DNA from: Nemertoderma westbladi
Taxonomy: Eukaryota > Xenacoelomorpha > Nemertodermatida > Nemertodermatidae
DNA: 33,607 nucleotides
Reading direction: 5' to 3'
Assembly: GCA_032718475.1 (NCBI GenBank)
Contig: JAUCBJ010004887.1
Coordinates: 1-33,607, forward strand
A program made the translations under genes and the position numbers. The notes beneath the pieces were generated by a model. The model ran no database searches and was not told where the DNA came from. It saw only the letters and a list, made by a program, of their open reading frames with translations. Shown here piece after piece: positions 24,801 through 33,597 of this stretch. Every line of letters begins with the position of its first letter. Position 1 is the stretch's first letter.

Positions 24801-26102
24801 GACCTACAAAAGATAATTCGGTACAATTAGGTTTTACCAACAGAACCAGACCTACAAAAGGTAATTCGGTACAATTAGGTTTTACCAACAGAACCAGACC
24901 TACAAAAGGTATATCGGTACAATTAGGTTACCAACAGAACCAGACCTACAAAAGGTATATCGGTACAATTAGGTTACCCACAGAACCAGACCTACAAAAG
25001 GTAATTCGTTACAATTAGGTTCCCAACAGAACAAGACCTACAAAAGATAATTCGGTACAATTAGGTTTTACCAACAGAACCAGACCTACAAAAGGTATAT
25101 CGGTACAATTAGGTTACCCACAGAACCAGACCTACAAAAGGTAATTCGTTACAATTAGGTTCCCAACAGAACCAGACCTACAAAAGGTAATTCGGTACAA
25201 TTAGGTTACCAACAGAACCAGACCTACAAAAGGTATATCGGTACAATTAGGTTACCCACAGAACCAGACCTACAAAAGGTAATTCGGTACAATTAGGTTA
25301 CCCACAGAACCAGACCTACAAAAGGTAATTCGTTACAATTAGGTTCCCAACAGAACCAGACCTACAAAAGATAATTCGGTACAATTAGGTTTTACCAACA
25401 GAACCAGACCTACAAAAGGTAATTCGGTACAATTAGGTTCCCAACAGAACCAGACCTACAAAAGGTAATTCGGTACAATTAGGTTTTACCAACAGAACCA
25501 GACCTACAAAAGATAATTCGTTACAATTAGGTTCCCAACAGAACCAGACCTACAAAAGATAATTCGGTACAATTAGGTTTTACCAACAGAACCAGACCTA
25601 CAAAAGATAATTCGGTACAATTAGGTTTTACCAACAGAACCAGACCTACAAAAGATAATTCGGTACAATTAGGTTTTACCAACAGAACCAGACCTACAAA
25701 AGGTATATCGGTACAATTAGGTTTTACCAACAGAACCAGACCTACAAAAGGTAATTCGGTACAATTAGGTTCCCAACAGAACCAGACCTACAAAAGGTAA
25801 TTCGGTACAATTAGGTTCCCAACAGAACCAGACCTACAAAAGGTAATTCGGTACAATTAGGTTCCCGACAGAACCAGACGTACAAAAGGTAATTCGGTAC
25901 AATTAGGTTCCCAACAGAACCAGACCTACAAAAGGTAATTCGGTACAATTAGGTTCCCAACAGAACCAGACCTACAAAATGTAATTCGGTACAATTATAT
26001 AGGTTCCCAACAGAACCAGACCTACAAAAGGTAATTCGGTACAATTAGGTTCCCAACAAAACCAGACCTACAAAAGGTAATTCGGTACAATTAGGTTCCC
26101 AC
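12819..26102 (+). repeat. 46-bp minisatellite made of exon 3 tail plus splice donor, about 289 units
   Basis: Each unit is TTCGGTACAATTAGGTTCCC, then AACAGAACCAGACCTACAAAAG, then GTAA. That is 42 exonic bases and the first four intronic bases of the exon 3 donor. Unit 1 is in the exon itself, and the array then fills nearly the whole intron to 38 bp before the next exon. Most units match to within one or two bases. Recurrent variants: TTACCAACAG or TTTTACCAACAG for TTCCCAACAG, GTATATCGG for GTAATTCGG, ATAATTCGG (donor GT lost), AAAATGTAA, an extra CTGAAAA, and ATATAGG. Variants such as ATAATTC and TTCGTTAC cluster at 18900-19000 and 21400-25700. There is no long open frame in either strand. 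It is the dominant object in the window (13.3 kb). Confidence 0.97.
12859..12866 (+). promoter_or_regulatory. Exon 3 5' splice site (first of several hundred copies)
   Basis: AG|GTAATT matches the U1-type donor consensus at AG|GTAA. It is the only copy whose use keeps the reading frame into exon 4, because any later donor would include the in-frame TAG of the next unit. Confidence 0.65.
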
Positions 26103-26140
26103 ATAACTCCAATTAAATATTGATTTACGTTTTTTTTCAG
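26103..26140 (+). promoter_or_regulatory. Branch/polypyrimidine region and 3' splice site of intron 3
   Basis: Only 38 bases separate the last array unit from exon 4. They contain a plausible branch region (ATATTGATTTAC) and an eight-T tract ending in CAG. The intron is thus essentially the array plus a minimal 3' splice site. Confidence 0.7.
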
Positions 26141-26184
26141 TTTGATATATCAGCGGATGAGTTTATCCAACAGCAGGAGCGCAG
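26141..26184 (+). CDS. PPP6R: PPP6R-like internal exon 4 of this window
   Basis: A 44-nt exon lies between TTTTTTTTCAG and a perfect donor GCAG|GTAAGT at 26185. It reads FDISADEFIQQQER in phase 0 and ends in phase 2. The frame joins exon 3 without a stop. The peptide is not one I can place in the vertebrate protein, so its assignment to PPP6R is inferred from strong splice sites and phase. The next exon must supply one base to complete AG+N. I found no convincing one in the remaining 7.4 kb. Confidence 0.65.
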
Positions 26185-26885
26185 GTAAGTGAACGTAATA
26201 GGTAAAATAGTAAAATAGGTAACGTAAATGTACCAAGTGTCTGATTCTGCTACAGTCTCAAACACTGTTGCACTACAGACGGACCCCCCCCCCCCCCCCC
26301 CCCCCCCAACCCCGTCCATACATGTACTAATGTATCGGAGTATTGACTAAGGTTGTGAGTTTTCCGGAAATATGTTTTTTCAAGGAAATTTCCGGAAAAG
26401 TATATACTTGACCCGTATGTCAATGCCAACCATATTGACCAAGTTACTCACGGGACTAAAAATATACAAAAATGTAAATCATTTGAGAATGAATGATCGG
26501 GTGGATTTGATAATTAGATCGCCAGATACACAATAATCGGTCCCCTCCTGCTGTGATACACTTAAAGCACAGTTTGTTATAGAAAAGGCTACATCGAATT
26601 AAAAAAAAAATCGTCACTTACGGGACAAATTTCAAATTTTGTTTTTGTGATTACGGGCTCATTTAGGCCATTAAAATTACAATTCAGGTGTCAAACGATT
26701 AATATCCCTCCTGAGTATAATTCCTAGCTCTTCGTAGTAAATTTAAGTTATCAGAAATTCAAAAAAAAATTGCGTGGTCCGTTTTTTTGTCACATACGTG
26801 ACACTCGGTGGGATAAATATTTCTCCATTTGACGCAACACCGCCGCGGCCGCTATGAGGGAGGTGAATACCGCGGCCGCTCCTAA
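26185..26885 (+). other. Intronic sequence after exon 4
   Basis: The first 50 bp are a degenerate AT-rich run with repeated AATAGGTAA/AATAGTAAA words next to the donor. A long C run follows at 26284-26307. The rest to 26840 is AT-rich with nothing recognised. At 26843-26853 and 26870-26880 the word CCGCGGCCGCT occurs twice, 27 bp apart, just outside the foldback element. Confidence 0.5.
26284..26307 (+). repeat. Poly-C homopolymer (24 bp)
   Basis: An uninterrupted run of 24 C lies 100 bp downstream of exon 4. Length may be inexact because homopolymers are error-prone in assemblies. Confidence 0.9.
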
Positions 26886-27069
26886 AGCCGCAGGGGTAGG
26901 TGTAAAACGCGGATCCGGATCCGGATTCAGGATCCGGATACGGATCAGGACCCGGATTTGCGAGTGTAAAAGGCGGATCCGGATTTACATACAATCCGTA
27001 ACTGAGTGTAATATGCGGATTCTGAAATACGCAATCCGTATTGCAGTGTAAAACGCGGATTCATATATT

Positions 27070-27550
27070 TTGTGAATCCGGAATGGAGTGTAAAACACGG
27101 ATTTACGTTAATTATCAAGTTTAGTTGGATCCGGAATGGAGTGTAAAACACGGATTTTCGTTAATTACTAAGTTTTATTGGATCCGGAATGGAGTGTAAA
27201 ACACGGATTTACGTTAATTATCAAGTTTTATTGGATCCGGAATGGAGTGTAAAACACGGATTTACGTTAATTACCAAGTTTTATTGGATCCGGAATGGAG
27301 TGTAAAACACGGATTTACGTTAATTACCAAGTTTTATTGGATCCGGAATGGAGTGTAAAACACGGATTTACGTTAATTACCAAGTTTTATTGGATCCGGA
27401 ATGGAGTGTAAAACACGGATTTACGTTAATTATCAAGTTTTATTGGATCCGGAATGGAGTGTAAAACACGGATTTTCGTTAATTACCAAGTTTTATTGGA
27501 TCCGGAATGGAGTGTAAAACACGGATTTACGTTAATTATCAAGTTTTATT
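27070..27550 (+). repeat. 53-bp tandem array, left arm
   Basis: About nine very similar units, each with GGATCCGGAATGGAGTGTAA and ACGTTAATTA. They are more homogeneous than the right arm, suggesting recent amplification. Confidence 0.85.
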
Positions 27551-28850
27551 GAATCCGCGTTTTACACCCCGTCCGGATCCAGAAACACTTTGTAATTAAC
27601 CCGAATCCGCGTTTACACCCCGTCCCGGGTAAAACTTGGTAATAAACTTGAATTCGCGTTTTACACCCCGTCCCGGATCCAATAAAACTTGGTAATAAAC
27701 TTGAATCCGCGTTTTACACCCCGTCCCGGATCCAGAAACACTTTGTAATTAACCCGAATCCGCGTTTTACACCCCTCCCCGAATCCAGTAACACTTTGGT
27801 AATAAACTTGAATCCGCGTTTTACACCCCGTCCCGGATCCAATTAAACTTGGTAATAAACTTGAATTCGCATTTTACACCCCGTCCCGGATCCAGAAACA
27901 CTTTGTAATTAACCCGAATCCGCGTTTTACACCCCTCCCCGGATCCAGTAACACTTTGGTTATAAACTTGAATCCGCGTTTTACACCCCTCCCTGGATCC
28001 AATAAACTTGATAATAAACTTGAGTCCGCGTTTTACACCCCGTCCCGGATCCAGAAACACTTTGTAATTAACTTGAATCCGCGTTTTACACCCCTTCCCG
28101 GATACAGTAACACTTTGGTAATTAACTTGAATCCGCGTTTTACACCCCTTCCCGGATCCAATAAAACTTAGTAATAAACTTGAATACGCGTTTTACACCC
28201 CTTCCCGGATCAAATAAAACTTAGTAATAAACTTGAATCCGCGTTTTACACCCCTCCCCGGATCCAGTAACACTTTGGTAATATACTTGAATCCGCGTTT
28301 TACACCCCTTCCCGGATCCAATAAAACTTAGTAATAAACTTGAATCCGCGTTTTACACCCCTCCCCGGATCCAGTAACACTTTGGTAATATACTTGAATC
28401 CGCGTTTTACACCCCTTCCCGGATCCAATAAAACTTGGTAATTAACTTGAATACGCGTTTTACACCCCTCCCCGGATCCAGTAACACTTTGGTAATATAC
28501 TTGAATCCGCGTTTTACACCCCGTCCCGGATCCAATAAAACTTGGTAATAAACTTGAATCCGCGTTTTACACCCCTTCCCGGATCCAATAAAACTTGGTA
28601 ATTAACTTGAATCCGTGTTTTACACCCCTTCCCGGATCCAATAAAACTTAGTAATAAACTTGAATCCGCGTTTTACACCCCGTCCCGGATCCAATAAAAC
28701 TTGGTAATAAACTTGAATCCGTGTTTTACACCCCTTCCCGGATCCAATAACACTTGGTAAATAAATTGAATCCGTGTTTTACACCCCTTCCCGGATCCAA
28801 TAACATTTTGTAATAAACCTGAATCCGTATTTTACACCCAATCCCGGATT
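27551..28850 (-). repeat. 53-bp tandem array, right arm, inverted
   Basis: About 24 units with GGATCCAATAAAACTTGGTA or GGATCCAGTAACACTTTGGT, followed by TTACACCCC and GTCCC, CTCCCC or TTCCC. Two sub-types (AATAAAACTTGG and AGTAACACTTTGG) alternate in places, giving a dimeric higher-order pattern, most regular from 28250 to 28500. Confidence 0.85.
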
Positions 28851-29115
28851 CAGTAGAAATATGAATCCGCGTTTTACACTCCATTCAGGATTTAGCCTAC
28901 AACATGAATCCGCGTTTTACACTCCGTTCCGGATCGAAAAAAAAAGCCAATCCGCGGTTTACACTCGGTTACGGATTCGGTAAATTTAGCAGTGCACGGA
29001 TCCGCAGATTACACCCTAAAAATGTCAATTCAGTCGACTTCCATAGGGACAATGTTAAATGATAGAATCCGGATCCTGATCCGGATCCGCGTTTTACTCT
29101 GACCCAAGCCGCAGG

Positions 29116-30460
29116 CCATCGCTAACTATATAGGTTAACTTGGGATTCTGGGGGACTTTTCGATGAAGGAACTGACCAATTTTTTTTATTTTCGCACCAG
29201 GGGAGCGGCTCGGAATAGCAACTCTAACATTAGCAAATCTATCCCCTCGACGGACACGGCGGACAAAAAACCGTCATTTTTTCGACAATTTTAAAAATTT
29301 TTTGAAAGGCGTTCTACAGTGGCTCGAAAAAACCCTAGGTTATTGCTTAGCCGACGCCGGGATACGATAGAAGGGATTAATTAGTGAATTCGTTTTTTTT
29401 TTCAAAAAAGATTACCACGCCTTTTTCCTGAAATTGTCCGTCAAAGTTGATAAAACGGACAAAATGGCTTTGCGGGATCCGCTCTAACTCGGCTAATATT
29501 AATCGTACGGGGACGAAAGTAACGCGGTTGGAAAGGGGAAGAGTGGTACTACCTTCGTATCGAATGGGGGTAAGATATTTATTAAAATTTCGGGTGGAAA
29601 AAGGGGCCGTAACTTTGTCCGTTTTTTCCATCTTTTTTACATAATTATTATTTCCAAAATTTTTAATTCGACAACGCTAGTAGGAATCTGCCAATTCTTT
29701 TTCGGAAAGCGTAGAAGACCACAGGGGCTACATTCCTATCGAATGGGGGTACAAAAAATATGTAGGCAAAGGGGTCCAAAAAGGGCCAGAAAATGATAAA
29801 AAGTTTATAACTAACAACTTTTTTATTTTTGACTCTAGAAGGTTAAAGTACATTTTATACGGTTAATATCGATACGGGGAATCCAAATATTCGATTGGTT
29901 TTGCCGCGCAAACGATATTAAAAAAATGAGGACCCAAATTAAAATTTCACGCTTCAAACTCGCTTCGCGGGAACTCGTCTAGCTCGAAAAATACATAAGG
30001 TCTGGGAGACTTATTTAAACAGTCTTATAGAACGTCAAATTATCTATCTTTCAACGGTAGTTACAGCGCCATAGCTATTATATAAATGGAGCTGCAGACG
30101 ATCGTGTGAAATATACTACTTATAAAAAAGGGACGACAAAATTTTTTTTTAATAAATCGCCATTACATTATAATTTAACTTTTTGCGCCAAAAGTTCCTG
30201 TAAAATGTAGCAAATTAACTCCACTATCTTTTTTCTTAACATTTATAATTAAAATAACGAGTTTTAAGGGTCGAAAAATATCGCGTAATTTTGGCCCTTT
30301 TTTCATTTTTTTGGGGCCAAAAATAACCCCTTCTCAAAAGATAGAAAAAAAAATTGCGGCAAAGAATATACCAATTTTATTGAATTTGGAGCACCAGAAC
30401 CGAAGTTAGAGCGAATTTAGTCAAAAATTGAAAATATTTTTTTTTGCAAAAAATTAAGAA
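29116..30460. other. AT-rich intergenic or intronic sequence, unclassified
   Basis: No gene could be supported. Features seen: a near-inverted word pair ACGGACAAA/TTTGTCCGT (29455 and 29617). There is also an imperfect direct repeat TATCGAATGGGGGTA at about 29558 and 29736. T and A homopolymers are frequent. Open frames at 29377-29631 minus and 29447-29644 plus overlap each other and show no family motif. The character suggests old mobile-element debris. Confidence 0.45.
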
Positions 30461-30534
30461 TGGTCAATATTGGGTTTCGAACCCACGAACTTAGGTATCG
30501 TTAACGTTATTGATAACCACTAGACTACGTGACC
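30461..30534 (-). tRNA. Degenerate tRNA-like sequence (anticodon position reads ACG)
   Basis: On the minus strand, an A-box-like word TAGTCTAGTGG and a B box GGTTCGAAACC sit at tRNA spacing. The 5' end GGTCACG and 3' end ATTGACC+A pair at five of seven positions. The T stem pairs at four of five and the anticodon stem at only three of five. Laid on a tRNA frame, the anticodon loop is TAACGAT, giving ACG (Arg type). There is one extra base before the 3' acceptor strand. It is probably a tRNA pseudogene or the head of a tRNA-derived SINE, not a working tRNA. Confidence 0.45.
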
Positions 30535-32540
30535 AAGAGAATTTGAAATTTTCGAGTGACTATTTTTAAACATTAATAACTTTGGTTCTACTGGGCCGTT
30601 TGATCTGTAACATTTTTCATTGGATAGAGGATAGATTGTACAGTGTGTGAAATAGGATACAACTTGGGAAAAGACGCATGTGCACTTAGTGCAAAGTGCA
30701 CTTAAAAAGTGCGCATTTTTTATATATTTCAAACACTATTATTTCCAGTTCTATTCATCGTAGAATGTAATTTTTTGGATTAAAATGTAATTTGGAGTGA
30801 TTTCTAACTATAATCGTAACATTTGTTTAACTTTTTATGTCTATAAAGTGACTTAAAATGTCCTTGAATATGGTCCGAAATCGCAAATGTCGAGATTTAT
30901 GAAATTGGATTTTTGACACTTTTAGCGACTGACACTTACTTAATCATACACCATCGTAGATCGGTAGAGGATAAACATAAGTTTGTTAAATAAGAACCAC
31001 CCTTACGATCTGATAAAGTGCACTTGTACAAATAAGTGTGCAAAAGTGCAAATTTTTTAATAAGGTCAAATTATATAGTATTGGGTTCTTTACTTTGCAG
31101 ATACTTTATTTTCATATCAATATATTGTTTGGACCATACTGAGCGCATTAGGGTTATGTGTACAAATAACCGGCCCTTATGAGGCTACGATTGGGTAAAT
31201 TAATAAAACATAAGGTTGTAATATTCTAAAAACCAGTGTGATATTAAATGCACTTTAAACAATAAATAGAGATCAAATAACAAATGGACCACACAATTAA
31301 AAACTCGCACAATTTTGTACTTATTATATTGCTTCAAATTAATTCAACAGTGGATATTTGGGGGAAGGGGGAAGTTACAGTGTGCATTCGGGGGAAGTTT
31401 GGTGAACTGCATTTATGCAGTGAATCCAAACTTTCCCCTTTGAGATATCATATACTTAAGACATGCTAGGGTGACGGGGAAATATTTGTTACTGTCACAC
31501 TTTGCTTCCATTTATACTATCCTTTATTATTACCCCAGTCAGATAAGAAATAATAATCAGTAAAAACTAAACTAAACTGTCTTTCATGCAAACAAATTTC
31601 TAACTAAAGACGGGTGAATGACCATGACCATGGAAATAATTTTAAATATAATTGTATATCAAATATATTGGGAGGCTTCCAAGTTAAACCAGAAAACAAT
31701 TATTTCGCTACATATATAGTAAATAACGTTGTATGTGCTTCTTCCTCTCATAATAAAATATAATGAAATATCTCTGATCGCTGTGCCCTGTAACATTTCA
31801 CAATCAAAATATTTAAGTGTGAAAAGTGTAGGCCTACCACACCCCGCCCAAACAACACGCATAGCCACCAAATTTAACAAAAGGTTACATACATGTTGGC
31901 TGTTGGGTTCATGACGAGATGAGTGAAAATTGATCGCGTAATATAAAGTAAAAAATTAAGAGACGGGCTGGCTCTCCTCCACTTTCTTACTCAATGGATA
32001 TGTTGTTGTAATAATCTAATATTGGGGTGGGTTTCTCTCGGTAAATGATTAATTTAATAGCATATAAATTGTCAAATATGGGCCATTAACCCGATGTGTT
32101 AACACTTCCGTATTCTCCCATATGTTTTTTTTTAGATTAGCAATTTTCAGTTTATGAGGTCAATTGCGTGAGCGTGTCCAAAATGGTCCAAAAAAGTGTC
32201 CCATACATGGTTGGCACTGACCCATTATCGAACCACTTCAACACAAGAAGTGTGTCAGAATGGTGTATAAACTGGTAAAATAGCAGGAGGTATAAAAATG
32301 TGAAAGAGTTAAAATTGAAAATGTAATTTCCGAAATTGCTTTCAATATAAAACATAGAAATAGTGAAAGTGACAAAAAGTCACAATCGCTATTCTAGTTT
32401 AAATCTTATTGAAGTAGAAGCTTGAATCTCCAATAATAAAGAGTTAATTGTATTTTATTTATTGATCAAGCACGTTAAGTAAAAACCTTACCGGTAGGTA
32501 TGTCAGTGCCAAAGTATGTAAAAAACTAAAAAGACCTAGA
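30535..32540. other. AT-rich sequence without recognisable genes
   Basis: Short open frames (for example 30520-30732 minus, 31284-31469 plus, 31659-31880 minus, 32152-32355 minus) carry no motif I know and overlap in opposite frames. The palindromic word AAGTGCACTT or parts of it recur at 30675-30710 and 31015-31050. A hairpin lies at 31390-31438. Nothing else is supported. Confidence 0.5.
31390..31438 (+). other. Imperfect hairpin
   Basis: GGGGAAGTTTGG (31391-31402) pairs with CCAAACTTTCCCC (31426-31438) with one bulge. An inner stem CTGCAT/ATGCAG follows after TGAA/TGAAT internal loops, with a two-base loop. Function is unknown. It is short for an animal pre-miRNA. Confidence 0.55.
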
Positions 32541-32587
32541 CGTTGCATTCAATTAGTGATCGCTGACGGCAGCCAGCTGATCGGTAG

Positions 32588-33597
32588 GTTTCGCCCCGCA
32601 ACTAAAGGCATTCTCAGGAGGCCAAGCTAGGAAATGTAGAGAGAGATTCCCAAAGTGGGACGGAACAGGTAATGAAATGAAGAGATGTCTGTTTCTGTAA
32701 CTAACCACTGGGAAGCCTCACCGTAAACTTGCCCCAGTCACGTTTCTGCTTGTTGATAACCGGCTTGCTTGTTAATACATTTCAGGCTTTTGCAAGACTG
32801 GCCGCAATGTGTGTCTAGCAATTACAGTGAAATGTTAAACAATTCACGCCAGTCAGTCAGCCAACGTGTATTGGGCTCGCCGGGGTGAGTCATGATGTAG
32901 TTGTGCACAGTCTTACCCTGTTCGCTCCCATCATTGGAGGTCCCATCCTGGTGCTGTCTAACGCGTTCAAACAAGTGTTGGAAGGTGTGTCCAACATATT
33001 CCCCCTTACAAGAGGGACAAGAGAAAGAGTAAACGACGTTAGACGCAAGGATTTCTGGGATGGGGTGTTTGAGAGATGGGAGTAACTGGCGCAGTTTACA
33101 TGTTGTAAAAACAAACCGAACTGGCCGTGTGCAAGACCTGGGTATAAGACCACGTAACTTTCGAACATCAGTTGCCCGACCTCGGTACTCGAACTTACAG
33201 ATAATAGGCTTGGAATCATCAACACGTGCCTGGTCGACCGGGTCAATTACCTCGGTGGGGACAGCTGTTGGTGCCTCGCCACCAGAACCACTACTTGCAC
33301 GCTCCCTAGCGGCTTGAACTACGGCTAGCTCATGTTCGACCATCGTATCAGTATATTGGTTATTGCTGAGAATATTCTTAGCATCCCCAATAGCGGTATA
33401 GAGTTGGGAACCATCCCCACCCTTACTGGCGTTAAAGATGCGATGAAATATACCACGAACTACACCGCGCGTTTGTGAGACTCAGGGGCACACGCAGTGG
33501 CATTGAGAACGAGCCCAGTATCTGTAGGCTTGCGGTACCACGCTGTTGAAAGAGCATAGTCAACCCGAGTGACAACCAAATCAAGAAAGGACAAGCG
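32588..33597 (-). mobile_element. 3' part of a Penelope-like retroelement (GIY-YIG type), decayed
   Basis: The minus strand carries, in order, the end of a Penelope-type reverse transcriptase, a linker and a GIY-YIG endonuclease. These are followed by a non-coding tail with a possible hammerhead-like core (32588-32617). The element enters from the right edge, so most of its RT lies outside. One frameshift near 33463-33475 shows the copy is inactive or contains a sequence error. The left limit is approximate. Confidence 0.75.
32822..33597 (-). pseudogene. Penelope-like element ORF, C-terminal part: RT end plus GIY-YIG endonuclease, frameshifted
   Basis: The encoded enzyme would reverse-transcribe the element RNA and nick DNA. 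Upstream frame (33597 to about 33465): RLSFLDLVVTR, the conserved FLD block near the end of the RT, then AWYRKPTDT, a hallmark of Penelope RTs (YRKPT). This frame hits TAG at 33462-33460. The homologous reading continues one frame over (VVRGIFHRIFN) and stays open to TAA at 32824-32822. GIY-YIG domain: NVVYSFSCPSCKGEYVGHT, with the CPSC zinc-binding pair typical of Penelope elements, YVG as the second half of the motif, and FERVRQH with the expected Arg. The ORF ends with WRELFNISL. The frameshift is an observation. Whether it is real or an error cannot be decided here. Confidence 0.8.

Larger units (their letters stand above)
26886..29115. mobile_element. Foldback-like element with inverted arms made of 53-bp tandem repeats
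   Basis: The outer ends are inverted copies: GTGTAAAACGCGGATCCGG near 26900-26918 and the reverse complement of a near-identical string around 29080-29098, both flanked by GCCGCAGG-like words. The left arm (about 27070-27550) has about nine 53-bp units in one orientation (TGGAGTGTAAAACACGGATT then ACCAAGTTTTATTGGATCC). At about 27550 the orientation flips. About 24 units of the same 53-bp period run inverted to about 28850 (GGATCCAATAAAACTTGGTA then ATCCGCGTTTTACACCCC). Outer units on both sides are more diverged and unlike each other. No transposase frame is present. Foldback elements of flies and sea urchins have arms of this build. The family here is not known to me. Confidence 0.75.

Noticed and set aside
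22977-25730. 67-codon minus-strand frames (KPNCTELSFVGLVLL repeats), present twice
   Set aside because: They are the 46-bp array read antisense through donor-dead units, duplicated 2550 bp apart. Not genes.
12819-26102. CRISPR-like regularity of the 46-bp array
   Set aside because: There are no unique spacers between units. It is a head-to-tail minisatellite in a eukaryotic intron.
26743-27151. Overlapping open frames on both strands with Gly/Pro/Asp-rich peptides
   Set aside because: They arise from the GGATCCGGAT-type repeats of the foldback element and have no independent support.
29201-29294. Possible further PPP6R exon: strong T-rich acceptor ending at 29200 and phase-compatible frame (GAARNSNSNISKSIPSTDTA)
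   Set aside because: There is no credible donor. The frame ends at TAA (29292-29294), and the peptide resembles nothing in the family. It would need cDNA support.
29377-29644. Overlapping plus and minus frames of 65 and 84 codons
   Set aside because: Opposite-strand overlap without family motif, in sequence that looks like mobile-element debris.
30675-31060. Recurrent AAGTGCACTT-type words as a binding-site cluster
   Set aside because: Only a few imperfect occurrences in AT-rich sequence. Not enough to claim a regulatory array.
32885-33317. Plus-strand frames 32885-33085 and 33060-33317, and minus-strand 32890-33246
   Set aside because: Shadows of the Penelope-like ORF in other frames.
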